From: Clostridiales bacterium
Lineage (GTDB): Bacteria; Bacillota; Desulfotomaculia; Desulfotomaculales; VENG01
Reading direction: 5' to 3'
Assembly: GCA_016278505.1 (NCBI GenBank)
Contig: JADQBQ010000011.1
Span: 1 to 63,272, forward strand
DNA length: 63,272 nt
Shown: positions 41,248 through 51,737 of the stretch, one piece after another
Layout: each line of letters begins with the position of its first letter
Position numbering within the stretch: position 1 is the first letter of the stretch
The notes under the pieces: generated by a model
The model's database searches: none
What the model saw: the letters and a program-made list of their open reading frames with translations, nothing else
Told to the model about the DNA's origin: nothing
Program-made: the position numbers and the translations under genes

Positions 41248-41499
41248 ATGCAGGAGTATATCCAGAAGCGGGTGCTGGAGATCTGTGCTTATATACTGGA
41301 AACAAAGTCCACTGTTCGACATGCAGCTGAAATTTTCGGGGTTAGTAAGAGCACAGTACACAAGGATATGACCGAAAGATTGCCGTCCTTGAACAAGGAT
41401 CTGGCTCATAAAGTAAAGGTGGTCCTTGAGCATAACAAATCCGAACGGCACCTGCGCGGTGGAGAGGCGACCCGGCGCAAGTACAGGCATTCAGTGTAA
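41248..41499 (+). CDS. spoIIID: Sporulation transcription regulator SpoIIID
   Basis: An 83-residue DNA-binding protein of the mother cell. The helix-turn-helix is HAAEIFGVSKSTVHKDMTERL, given here as AAEIFGVSKSTVHKDM, with a basic C-terminal helix RHLRGGEATRRKYRHS. It tunes sigma-E genes in Bacillus. GGGGAGG precedes ATG 41248. It is followed by mbl, the same order as in Bacillus subtilis. Confidence 0.95.
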   Translation: MQEYIQKRVLEICAYILETKSTVRHAAEIFGVSKSTVHKDMTERLPSLNKDLAHKVKVVLEHNKSERHLRGGEATRRKYRHSV

Positions 41500-41519
41500 A
41501 AAAACTGACTTGACTGGAG

Positions 41520-42699
<1,180 letters not shown>

Positions 42700-42807
42700 T
42701 AATAATTAACACCGTTAACTATTTAAATATAGAAGCATTCCCGGCAGGAAGAAAACCCTGGTGTGTTGAAATTAACTCCTGTCGGAAAACTTAAAAGACA
42801 AATTTTT

Positions 42808-43141
42808 GACAGGATAAACAGGATTGACAGGAAAATGATTTAAAAGATGGAAAAAGATTTAAAAGCGATTAAAGATTAAGACTGTATATAAAAAGAGAAT
42901 GAGGGAAAGGCACTGCTAGTTGCTTATGACCAAAAGCAAAAGAACTTTAGACAGGATTACAGGATTGCAGGATTAAGTGATAATAATTAAAAGAGCGGGG
43001 AACCAAAGGCAAAGACCTTATAAATATCATTTTCAAAAAATAAAACAAACACAATCTTATTCGCACTGAGTAAATGGTGTAACATCAAAAAAGCAAATAA
43101 ACAGAACAAACCAAAATCCTATAAATCCTGTTAATCCTGTC
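42808..43141. repeat. Family A derivative
   Basis: GACAGGATAAACAGGATTGACAGG (in parts GACAGGATAAACAGG and ATTGACAGG) starts at 42808, a second arm GACAGGATTACAGGATTGCAGG at 42950, and ATCCTGTTAATCCTGTC ends at 43141. All arms here are of the CAGG type; the CGGG type is absent. No gene in 42700-43297. Confidence 0.65.
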
Positions 43142-43237
43142 AAAAAAACGTGTGCTAAAATATCTTAATAACCAACTAACTCAGCCCCCAAGCTCTTCCC
43201 TTTAGGAATCATGTCAAAATTAAGTTCTTCATCTTTT

Positions 43238-43269
43238 AAGTTCCTTTCACGGAAAGGAGCTTTTGTTTT
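43238..43269 (+). terminator. Terminator-like hairpin in the leader of the surface protease
   Basis: AAGTTCCTTTC and GAAAGGAGCTT pair around a short loop, followed by TTGTTTT. It ends about 30 bases before the protease start, so it could be an attenuator, or the terminator of mbl some 540 bases upstream. Confidence 0.55.
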
Positions 43270-43297
43270 AAAAGGGGTGAAAGCGAGGTAAGCCCGT

Positions 43298-46200
43298 TTG
43301 CATAAATATACTCCATTGGTACTTATTATTTCACTATTAATCATGACTGCAGTCGGGGCAGCATGGCTGACCGGCCCGGAAAACAATAATCAAACTCCCC
43401 CGCAGCAGCCCTTGGATAATAACACCGGCGGCGAGCAACCAGACCCGCCCCAAGAAAGCAAATTAAAGCAATATGCCCTGCAATTGTCCCGGTCCCTGAC
43501 CACAGACGAAAAGACAAAACTGGAATCCATAGCGGAATCCGCGGGTTCTCTGGGGGGAAACACTATACTGGTAAGAGCCCCAGAAGACCGTCAGGGCGAA
43601 TTACAATCCCTTCCCTTCGTAGAAAGTACAAGGGAATATTTACCGGTGCAAAAAACCGGTGACAAGATCAAAAGCAGTACCGGGCAGAGCCAGAAAGTAA
43701 AGGTTACCATCACCCTTTTCTCCGGTGATGACCAAAATGATGTCATTAACTTGATACAAAAGCTGGGAGGCTCTGTTACAGAGAAGCAGGGCCGTTATTT
43801 GCGCGCGGAAATCCCCGGTTTTTCAATCGATAAACTCACCGCCTCACCTGCGGTAATGTTCGTGGAGGAGAATGAAGAACCGGAGCTTTTAAATAACCGG
43901 GCCAAGGATATAACCGGGGCCAGGCCTCTGGCTATTCCCGGCTTTTTAACTGAGCCGGGTCTTACCGGTGAGGGGCAGACGCTGGGCCTTGCGGACAGCG
44001 GCCTGGATACCGGTTCCATGGGTAACCTGCACCCGGACCTAGAAAGCCTGCCGGGGCGAAAACCGCGAGTGATAATGCTCAAATCCTGGGCCGGGGTGGA
44101 AACCCCTGCCGATACCATTGGGCACGGTACCCACATGGCCGGGACCATGGTGGGGAGCGGTCAGGCTTCCGGAGGTTTATACGCCGGTCTGGCGCCGGGA
44201 GCCAGCCTCTATTTTCAGGGTATTATGGACGAGCAGGATAATCTGGCACCCCCTCTTGACCTTAGACAACTATTTAGCCCGGCTTACGATGCAGACGTAC
44301 GTATCCATGTAAACGCCTGGGGCAGAAAAAGTAATATATACAACAGCTCAGCATCACAAATAGATAAATTTGTTCGCAGGTATCCCGACTTTTTACCCAT
44401 ATTCGGAGCAGGAAACTCAGGGCCCCGGGTGGGCAGTCTTACCTCCGAGGCCAACAGTAAAAACTCTTTAACTGTGGGTGCCTCTGTTAGTCCGCGTCCA
44501 GCTTTTGATGACGTTCTGGGCTCAACCGGTGAGACTGCCGGCTTTTCCAGCCGGGGCCCTACAAAAGACGGGCGCATCAAGCCGGACCTGCTTGCCCCGG
44601 GTACCAATATCATTTCAACTGCTTCCAGAGTGGTGGAAAGCGGCCTTCCCGGCAGGCCCGAGTATACTTCCCTGCAGGGAACAAGTATGGCATCCGCGGT
44701 GGCGGGGGGAGCGGCCGCTTTACTGCGGCAGTACCTACAGGAAAATGAAGGCATGGCCGAGCCTTCGGCGGCCTTGTTAAAAGCAGCCCTGATCAATGGA
44801 GCGCGGCATCTGGATGGCACGCCTTCGTCAGTGGGTTTTGGGTTGCTGGATATAAGCAGTACTGTTATTGCTCTGAAAAATGGGCTTTTTAATGCGGTGG
44901 ACAATTATGAAGGTATTACTACCGGTGAAAGTGCGGCCTATGAAATAAAGGTTACCGACAGCACGGCACCTTTGAAGGCTACCCTGGCCTGGACCGACCC
45001 CGAAGCAATGCCCGGCTCTCCCGCCACCCTGGTCAATGACCTCAACCTGGAAGTGACCGCACCCGGCGGCGAGAAATTTTACGGTAACGACTTCAATCAA
45101 AAGGGTATTTCAGATACCCGCAATAATGTAGAACAGGTATACATTCCAAATCCCCGGCCGGGAACTTATAAAGTAACGGTCCACGGCGAATCCGTAGCTG
45201 AAGATGTTACGCTGAGCAAAGGTACTACCCAGGATTACGCCCTTGTATTCGGGCAGCCGCCGGTGCAGGGTGTTGTTACTGAAAGTGCAGGGGATAAAGT
45301 TATTTTAGGCGGAGGGACAGAATTGTCCCCCGGGAAAGACATCACACTGGCGGTGAATGACCGGCTGAGTTCAGTACCAGAAAAATTGCTGCCGGGTACT
45401 GAGTTGTATATGGCCGGTAACCCCCCAAATGGCAAAAAAACGTATGCTGTTCTACGGGCCGGCCGGGTGGACGGCGTAAAAGCCCTGGTTGTAGATGATG
45501 TAACGGTACTGGTGCGTATGAATTCCGAACAGCGGGAAGGCGGTTATGCCGTAGATAACCAGGCGCAGGGCGTGTTATCCCTCAATGGCCACCCACTACA
45601 ACAAGGGACGGTAATTCCGCCCGGATCCAGTGTCACCCGTTATGTTAACCCACACCGGCAAACTCTCTGGAAGGCAGACATTACAAGCCGGGAAATAAAA
45701 GGAGTACTTTCCGGTATAGACCCGGAAAAACACCAAATAGAAATATTAAACACGGATAACATATACCAACTGGCCGGTGAGGCATCCCTTTCCTTTTTTG
45801 ATGTCATGGTGGGCGGTGACCTTGCCGACCTGCCCTTTGGGACTTCCACCCCGGCTGATTTAAACAATCTACTCCAGGGGATGCCCTTGAATATCACACT
45901 GGGCTCGGACGGACAGGTGTACCACCTGGCGGTCAAAAGATATATGGTAACCGGCAAGGTAAGTGAAGTGAAAGCTGCCACAGACCACATTATTCTCTCT
46001 TCAGGCGGCGAATACCATGTAATGCCGGGGATTAAGGTTGTGCGGGACGGGAAACCCGCAGGGCTGGAGGAAATTAGAGAAGGCGACCTGGTAATGGTCA
46101 ACCTGGTTCCCGAATCTACAAGAGCTTTAAGCGTTAACGCCTTTTCCAGTGTAGGTTACGGGCGTGTTATCTATACGGAAGATGATACCCTCTACCTGAT

Positions 46201-47419
46201 GGACAATGAGGATGGCTTTAGCATGTTAAGCTTTCACCCGGATATAACTGTTTTCAGGTGGGGGATGGCTGCAGGTACTTCGTCTTTGAGTCCCGGCCAG
46301 TGGGTACGGGTGATCAAAGATCCCGTTTCCGGTGAGGCAAGGCGGGTTGATATTGCTGATTTGGCCGGCAAGGTAGAAGCCGTATTGGAGGCCTATAACC
46401 CGGGGGGCAATATCATAAAAACAGCGGACGGTGAAAGCTATCGGTTGAGCTCTGTTTCCCAGGTCACCAAAAACGGCATTGCGGTAAAACCGCGAGATTT
46501 GCTGCCGGGAGAACAGGTTTCTATCACAGTGCTGCACGGTCCGGAGGGCGAGAAAATAATTGCCGCCCTGGAAGCCGAAACCCGTGCCGGGGTGAAGCCT
46601 CCGGAGTTAAAAGTAAAATCAACCGTACCATTTGAAGACATTTCACTTATTTCCGGTAATACCACAGCCTCTCGTCTTTATGGGTGGTTTCCGGGTGGAA
46701 AGTATAAAGACATTGAACTTTCCGATGCAGGAGAATTTTATTACCCCGTTCAAGGGGCGGAGGCTGAAAACATCAGGCTGGTGGCCGTAGATACTAAAAC
46801 GGGCGGTGTGGCCTCACTGCAGCTGAGCCTTCCCCGCAGGGCTACCGGATTCCCGGACATTGAGGGGCACTGGGCGGAAATAGATATTGGCAATCTGGTC
46901 TCCAGGGGTATGTTAAAGGGTTACCCGGACGGCACCTTCCGGCCGGACAGGGAAGTAAACCGGGTGGAATTCACCGCCATGCTCACCCGTTTGATGGGGG
47001 GCAGTGCCGCGGGAGCTGATATTCCATATGACGATGCAGAGGATATCCCGCGCTGGGCCAAGGGCGCGGTGGCGCTGGCGCACAGCCGTGGCCTGGTGGG
47101 AGGATACGAGGACAACACCTTCCGCCCCTACGCCGAAATCTCCAGGGAAGAGGTAGCAGTACTACTGGTACGGGCCTACGACATCCTAAAGGGCATTCCA
47201 CAGGATATTGAGGATAATGCTCCCCCCTATGCCGACCGAGGCAGTATCGCCGCGTGGGCAAGGGAAGACGTGGCTCTGGCCAGGGAACTGGGCCTCTTGG
47301 GAGGCAGACCGAACAACCGCCTAGCGCCCAAAGACCACCTCACCCGAGCCGAAACCGCCGCCGCCTTGAGCCGCCTACTACACGACCTAACCAACCAAAC
47401 AACCAAGCAGCCCACCTAA
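43298..47419 (+). CDS. Giant subtilisin-like (S8) protease with three SLH domains
   Basis: A 1373-residue secreted protein. A signal/anchor segment (LVLIISLLIMTAVGAAW) leads to an inhibitor-like prodomain and an S8 catalytic domain: Asp about 233 in LADSGLDTG, His about 276 in GHGTHMAG, the GAGNSGP oxyanion region, and Ser about 463 in GTSMASAVAGG, so the triad is complete. A P-domain/jelly-roll-like part follows, then a long stretch of beta repeats (about 650-1180) that I do not recognise. Three SLH domains (about 1184-1365; GHWAEIDIGNLVSRG, GYPDGTFRPDREV and related) should bind it to the cell wall. TTG 43298 follows GCGAGGTAAG. Confidence 0.9.
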   Translation: MHKYTPLVLIISLLIMTAVGAAWLTGPENNNQTPPQQPLDNNTGGEQPDPPQESKLKQYALQLSRSLTTDEKTKLESIAESAGSLGGNTILVRAPEDRQGELQSLPFVESTREYLPVQKTGDKIKSSTGQSQKVKVTITLFSGDDQNDVINLIQKLGGSVTEKQGRYLRAEIPGFSIDKLTASPAVMFVEENEEPELLNNRAKDITGARPLAIPGFLTEPGLTGEGQTLGLADSGLDTGSMGNLHPDLESLPGRKPRVIMLKSWAGVETPADTIGHGTHMAGTMVGSGQASGGLYAGLAPGASLYFQGIMDEQDNLAPPLDLRQLFSPAYDADVRIHVNAWGRKSNIYNSSASQIDKFVRRYPDFLPIFGAGNSGPRVGSLTSEANSKNSLTVGASVSPRPAFDDVLGSTGETAGFSSRGPTKDGRIKPDLLAPGTNIISTASRVVESGLPGRPEYTSLQGTSMASAVAGGAAALLRQYLQENEGMAEPSAALLKAALINGARHLDGTPSSVGFGLLDISSTVIALKNGLFNAVDNYEGITTGESAAYEIKVTDSTAPLKATLAWTDPEAMPGSPATLVNDLNLEVTAPGGEKFYGNDFNQKGISDTRNNVEQVYIPNPRPGTYKVTVHGESVAEDVTLSKGTTQDYALVFGQPPVQGVVTESAGDKVILGGGTELSPGKDITLAVNDRLSSVPEKLLPGTELYMAGNPPNGKKTYAVLRAGRVDGVKALVVDDVTVLVRMNSEQREGGYAVDNQAQGVLSLNGHPLQQGTVIPPGSSVTRYVNPHRQTLWKADITSREIKGVLSGIDPEKHQIEILNTDNIYQLAGEASLSFFDVMVGGDLADLPFGTSTPADLNNLLQGMPLNITLGSDGQVYHLAVKRYMVTGKVSEVKAATDHIILSSGGEYHVMPGIKVVRDGKPAGLEEIREGDLVMVNLVPESTRALSVNAFSSVGYGRVIYTEDDTLYLMDNEDGFSMLSFHPDITVFRWGMAAGTSSLSPGQWVRVIKDPVSGEARRVDIADLAGKVEAVLEAYNPGGNIIKTADGESYRLSSVSQVTKNGIAVKPRDLLPGEQVSITVLHGPEGEKIIAALEAETRAGVKPPELKVKSTVPFEDISLISGNTTASRLYGWFPGGKYKDIELSDAGEFYYPVQGAEAENIRLVAVDTKTGGVASLQLSLPRRATGFPDIEGHWAEIDIGNLVSRGMLKGYPDGTFRPDREVNRVEFTAMLTRLMGGSAAGADIPYDDAEDIPRWAKGAVALAHSRGLVGGYEDNTFRPYAEISREEVAVLLVRAYDILKGIPQDIEDNAPPYADRGSIAAWAREDVALARELGLLGGRPNNRLAPKDHLTRAETAAALSRLLHDLTNQTTKQPT

Positions 47420-47473
47420 AAAAAGGGGACCGGCACCTTTAAGCTTTTCAAAAGGTGCCGGTCCCCTTTTTTT
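47418..47473 (+). terminator. Intrinsic terminator after the SLH protease
   Basis: AAAAGGGGACCGGCACCTTT and its complement AAAGGTGCCGGTCCCCTTTT form a near-perfect 20-bp stem around AAGCTTTTCA, with a T run. The stop codon lies at its base. Confidence 0.9.
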
Positions 47474-47513
47474 GTGACACAACGAAAACGAAAAACATTA
47501 TTAGACAGGATTA

Positions 47514-48116
47514 CAGGATAAAACAGGATAAAGGCCTTGGGTAATACTTTAGGGTCTTAAATATTTCGACGGGATTAATGGGATCAAACGGGATTTTTTA
47601 AGCTTAACAGGTATAGAATTTGGATCTTAATGGAGTATAATATAGTATAAAGAGGTGATTCAAATGGGTAAAAATTTTCCGGTTATATTAGAACAAGATG
47701 AAGACGGAAAATTTATTGTTACGTGCCCGGTTTTTGAAGGATGCTATAGCCAGGGAAATACATTCGAAGAAGCCATGAAAAATATTCGCGAAGCTATTGA
47801 ACTTTGCCTGGAAGAAAAGGCCGTGACAGATATTCCACTTAAATCGGTTATTGTTGGGAATGTGGTGGTTAATTAAATGACTATGAACTTACATAATAAA
47901 TCTCTTTTAATTAGACCCTCAAAAAACTTTTCTGCCCAAATATAAAGCCTCTCACTACAAGCCTTCATAATTAAACAATCCCATAAATCCCGTCAATCCC
48001 GTCGAAAAAGGGTTTTAATCTTTTAATCGTAGATACGAACAGCTCCCCTTAATCAGCCAAAACATCGACCCAAAGTCAACCTAACTTACCTATCCTGCAA
48101 ATCCTGTAATCCTGTC
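47514..48116 (-). repeat. Reverse family A element split by a hicB-like gene
   Basis: Left part 47514-47597 holds the outer arm GACAGGATTACAGGAT and inner arm CGACGGGATTAATGGGAT. Right part 47884-48116 holds the second half of the loop, from AATAAATCTCTTTTAATTAG, then ATCCCGTCAATCCCGTC and ATCCTGTAATCCTGTC. Compared with the copies at 50022-51320, the missing first half of the loop is replaced by the hicB-like gene. The element thus brackets a gene. Confidence 0.75.
47664..47876 (+). CDS. HicB-family antitoxin-like protein, no HicA partner
   Basis: A 70-residue protein with the HicB RNase-H-like fold: FPVILEQDEDGKFIVTCPVF, GCYSQGNTFEEAMKNIREAI and CLEE (quoted in parts FPVILEQDEDGKFI, GCYSQGNTFEEAM). 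HicB normally neutralises the HicA mRNA interferase, but no HicA gene is next to it. AAGAGGTGATT precedes ATG 47664, with TATAAT-like boxes (GTATAATATAGTATAA) just upstream. It lies inside a repeat element. Confidence 0.82.
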   Translation: MGKNFPVILEQDEDGKFIVTCPVFEGCYSQGNTFEEAMKNIREAIELCLEEKAVTDIPLKSVIVGNVVVN

Positions 48117-48212
48117 AAAAAGTTCTAATCTCTTAATCTTTTAGCCTTTTAATCCTTCCCCCAAAAAACAAAAAAGCAAGGAGCACTTAACCGCTCCCTG
48201 CTTCATTACATC

Positions 48213-49265
48213 CTAACTCTCCAGCCACAAAATAATCGTATCCGTATGAGCTTCCTTATCCCAGGCCTTCAACTGAGCCTGTATGCTCGCCATCCTAACC
48301 TGCAGCTGTTCCCGCTCAGTATCATCCTCAGTGCCTGCCAGCTGAGCCTCCAGCGACCGGTATTGTTCCACATTTTCATTATACCGGCTAGTAATATCAT
48401 TTCTCTGCCGGTCATCGGTTACAACCTGCCCCAAAGCCTTAAGATTCTTAAGCAGGCTTTCGGTCCGGCTGCTTTCCACCACCACTTTTACTGTTTCCTG
48501 GCTACCGGTGGCTGTACTTTCAGAACCGAGAACTTCAAATTGTGCACCCATATTATTGAGGTACTGCACCATCTGCTCGTGGGACGCATCGAAATCATTT
48601 ACCGCCACCCTCAAAAAGGTGCGCTCAATAACCCGGTCCATATCAATGTTCAGCCATACATATTGTGCCGGGTCAGATTGAATTTCAACATTGCCTGCCG
48701 ATGGATCATCATCGGGTACTTCAGTGTCCTTTTCCTCAGGATTCTGAACACCGGGGTCTTTCTCACCGGCACCGGGCTGTTTCGGAGTATCTTTCTCAGA
48801 ACCGGTTGCACCGGTTTCATTGCCCGGGTCTTCACCGCCGCTGTTATCCGGGGCAGGTGAAGGAGAAATATCCGGGTTATCCGTCACTATTGCCGGCGGA
48901 TTTTCATGGGCCACATGTGTCACCGCATTGCCGCCCCACTGCAGATAAGCTCCTGCAGAGCCCGCGGCCACCAACAGAAATGCTGCTGCAGCGGCTACAC
49001 TGCGCTTCCAACCGGCAACCACTCTCCGGGCCGCATTGTTTTGCTGCTCCGGCAACCGTGCCATAACCCCTGCGGCAAAGTCCGCCGGTGCCTTGATAGC
49101 ATTCCCCTCATCACGCAGGGTGGTGCCTATCCCCTGCCAAAAGGAAACCTCATCACGGCAGGAAGGACACTTATCAATATGCTTTTGTATCGCCTCAGCC
49201 TGAAAGGCTTCGGTCTCACAGTCCAGCCAATCGGGTATCAATTGCTGAACCTGTTCGCATTTCAT
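48213..49265 (-). CDS. Membrane anti-sigma factor with zf-HC2 and DUF4349 domains
   Basis: A 350-residue, single-pass protein. The N-terminal zinc-binding anti-sigma domain has HIDKCPSCRDEV (H-x3-C-x2-C). A membrane segment lies near residues 90-107 (AAAAAFLLVAAGSAGAYL). A Pro/Asp/Glu-rich linker leads to a DUF4349 outer domain (about 205-350) with a coiled coil (NENVEQYRSLEAQLAG). It should hold the adjacent sigma factor until an envelope signal releases it. It overlaps the sigma gene by four bases (ATGA). Confidence 0.88.
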   Translation of the reverse strand: MKCEQVQQLIPDWLDCETEAFQAEAIQKHIDKCPSCRDEVSFWQGIGTTLRDEGNAIKAPADFAAGVMARLPEQQNNAARRVVAGWKRSVAAAAAFLLVAAGSAGAYLQWGGNAVTHVAHENPPAIVTDNPDISPSPAPDNSGGEDPGNETGATGSEKDTPKQPGAGEKDPGVQNPEEKDTEVPDDDPSAGNVEIQSDPAQYVWLNIDMDRVIERTFLRVAVNDFDASHEQMVQYLNNMGAQFEVLGSESTATGSQETVKVVVESSRTESLLKNLKALGQVVTDDRQRNDITSRYNENVEQYRSLEAQLAGTEDDTEREQLQVRMASIQAQLKAWDKEAHTDTIILWLES

Positions 49266-49879
49266 CCCTTTTCACCTCCCCGGCGCCTGTCCTTATAGGG
49301 AAGACTTCTGCCGTTTTCAGCGGCAAGCCTCGTTATTTCCTTTTTCAGTGTCTGGCGCGCCCTGTTGATCCTGGATTTGATTGTCCCAAGGGAGCAGTCC
49401 AGCATACCGGCTATCTCGTCATAGGAGTAGCCCTGCATTTCCCTTAGTACCAGCACCGTCCTGTGTTCCGACGACAGTTCCCAGAGGGCATTGCGTACCA
49501 TGCCGCGAAATTCCTTATTTTCATAGGCCTCTTCCGGGCTTTCGCCATTCGATGCCACCATGCGCGGCATTTCCCCTTCCTGGGTTTGTACCGGACTGTC
49601 TAAAGAAACATCAGGTTTCTTTTTGCGCTTTTCATTAATAGAAAGGTTCACTGCTATCCGGTGCAGCCAGGTACCAAAATCCGCCTCGTTACGGAACTTC
49701 GGCAGGGCCTTGTAGGCTTTAATGAAAGTATTCTGGGCCAGGTCCTCAGCATCGGCGTGATTGCCGGTGAGCTGGTAACTGAGTCCATAGATCCTGTCCT
49801 GGTACATGGTCACCAGTTCCTCGAAGGCCCCGGTGTCGCCCTTTTGAGATCTTTTTACCAGTAGCTTAGCGTTATCCAA
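49262..49879 (-). CDS. sigW: ECF RNA polymerase sigma factor (SigW/RpoE-like)
   Basis: A 205-residue ECF sigma factor. Region 2 has FEELVTMYQDRIYGLSYQLTG and DAEDLAQNTFIKAYKALPKF (in parts YQDRIYGLSYQLTG, DAEDLAQNTFIKAY); region 4 has LVLREMQGYSYDEIAGML and TIKSRINRARQTLKKEI. The start is taken as TTG 49879, behind AGAGGGGG; the longer frame to 49927 would begin inside the promoter at 49918-49946. The matching promoter suggests it drives its own synthesis and the S-layer-like gene at 52020. Confidence 0.9.
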   Translation of the reverse strand: MDNAKLLVKRSQKGDTGAFEELVTMYQDRIYGLSYQLTGNHADAEDLAQNTFIKAYKALPKFRNEADFGTWLHRIAVNLSINEKRKKKPDVSLDSPVQTQEGEMPRMVASNGESPEEAYENKEFRGMVRNALWELSSEHRTVLVLREMQGYSYDEIAGMLDCSLGTIKSRINRARQTLKKEITRLAAENGRSLPYKDRRRGGEKG

Positions 49880-49917
49880 AGGGTATCCCCCTCTGGCCTT
49901 AAGCTCCGAACTACTCC

Positions 49918-49946
49918 TTAGACACAAGTATGTAAAGAAAAGTTCC
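49918..49946 (-). promoter_or_regulatory. ECF promoter of the sigma/anti-sigma operon
   Basis: On the minus strand: GGAACTTTT, 12 bases, GTGTCTAA. It is identical in boxes and spacing to the two promoters at 51563 and 51709. Start of transcription would be near 49910, about 30 bases before the TTG start. Confidence 0.75.
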
Positions 49947-50021
49947 GGGCCAGGCCAAAAATTACTAAAAAAAGCTTCTTAAAATCTTAAAGCCTTAAAA
50001 CCTTAAAACCTTAAAACCTTA

Positions 50022-51320
50022 GACAGGATTACAGGATAAAACACGATTAAGGCTTTGGGCATTCCTCTTGGGTCTTTTATTTCGACGGGATTAACGGGAT
50101 CAAGCGGGATTTTGGTTGTGAGCATTTGCGTTACTCACGTATATAAACTAATCTACTCCGTGTTCAACACTGTCCCTATAATGATTTTTAAATAATAAAT
50201 GCTTTTAAAATTAGACCCACCAGACATCCTTATGTGCTAAATAACAAAAACCTCTTACCGAAACCCCAAGCAATCAACAATCCCATAAATCCCGTTAATC
50301 CCGTCGAAAAAAGGTCTTTTAAATCTTTTAATCTTTAAAAAGTAGACGCGAACAGCATCTATTAATCAGCAAAAATATCAATCTAAAGTTCGTCTAACTT
50401 ATCTATCCTGCAAATCCTGTAATCCTGTCCAAAAAAGTCTTAAATCTTTAAATCTTTAAATCTTAGACAGGATTACAGGATAAAACACGATTAAGGCCTT
50501 GGGTATTCCTATTGGGTCTTTTATTTAGACGGGATTAACGGGATCAAGCGGGATTTTGGTTGTGAGCATTTGCGTTACTCAGCGCATATAAGCTAATCCA
50601 CTCCGTATCAAGCAATTATCCCTATAATGATTTTAAAATAATAAATCTTTTTTAAAATAGCCCCACCAAAATTCCTAATGTGCTAAATAGTAAAAGCCTT
50701 TCATAAAAAGCCCAAGCAACCCACAATCCCAAAAATCCCGTTAATCCCGTCGAAAAAAGGTCTTTTAAATCTCTTAATCCTTAAACAGTAGACACGAACA
50801 GCATCCATTAATCAGCAAAGAAAGCAATCCAAAACCTACCTAACTTATCTATCCTGCTAATCCTGTAATCCTGTCCAAGAAGGTCTTAAATCTTTAAATC
50901 TTTAAATCTTAGACAGGATTACAGGATAAAACACGATTAAGGCCTTGGGTATTCCTATTGGGTCTTTTATTTAGACGGGATTAACGGGATCAAACGGGAT
51001 TTTGGTTTTGAGCTGATGCGTTATTTAGCCTTTTAGAACTGATTTACTCTGTTACCAGAGCCTGCCCTACAATGATTTATAAATAATAAATTCTTTAAAA
51101 TAGAACCACACAAAAAAGCTTATCTGTCTATCAGTGAAGACCGGCATATAAAATTCTTTAATTTAACAATCCCGGAAATCCCGTTAATCCCGTCAGAAAA
51201 AGGTCTTAAAATCTTTTAATCTTTAAACCCGTCAACACGAACAACATATCTTTGTCATCAAACACATCAATCTCAAAATTAACCTAAATTATATATCCTG
51301 CACAATCCTGTAATCCTGTC
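50022..51320 (-). repeat. Three tandem complete family A elements, reverse orientation
   Basis: Units at 50022-50429, 50466-50875 and 50912-51320 (408, 410 and 409 bp) repeat with a period of about 445 bp. All keep the four arms and the loop with CTAATCCACTCCGT-type sequence and AATAATAAAT. The third is the most diverged, so the array is not of one age. It fills the space between the sigma factor and the S-layer gene. No gene within. Confidence 0.9.
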
Positions 51321-51562
51321 CAAAATATGTACTTATGTTGTCCCCAAAGCAAAGCCAACTAGATAGTTAACCCTCTTAATAATTTACTCTAAATCATAGC
51401 ACATTTCAAAGGGTACAGGTGCCATACTGTCCTTATTTTTCAAATAAACTATTAGAATTTTTCATCCTAACCCCTTGTCATAACAGGTTTCTTAGGACAT
51501 TCTACCGTAAAACGGTGACATATAATGAAGAAAAACTTTTTCATATTAATTTTGTTACAACT

Positions 51563-51591
51563 GGAACTTTTGGCAAAACCACCGTGTCTAA
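51563..51591 (+). promoter_or_regulatory. ECF promoter P1 of the S-layer-like gene
   Basis: GGAACTTTT at 51563, 12 bases, GTGTCTAA at 51584-51591, the same boxes and spacing as the sigma gene's own promoter. Confidence 0.72.
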
Positions 51592-51708
51592 CTAATCGAG
51601 TATAAACAAAGACATGCCAATTAAGCCAAAGCAATACAGTAAACCCAGCACCGGAAAACAGAGCCATGGTAATAAATCAAAATTTCTACAAAAAATTTTT
51701 CACCAAAC

Positions 51709-51737
51709 GGAACTTTTGACAGAAACCATGTGTCTAA
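51709..51737 (+). promoter_or_regulatory. ECF promoter P2 of the S-layer-like gene
   Basis: GGAACTTTT at 51709, 12 bases, GTGTCTAA at 51730-51737. P1 and P2 are 146 bp apart, and the sequence around them (AACTAATCGAGT and AATTAACCGAGT) is also alike, so one arose by duplication. An open frame of 95 codons through here is rejected. Confidence 0.72.
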
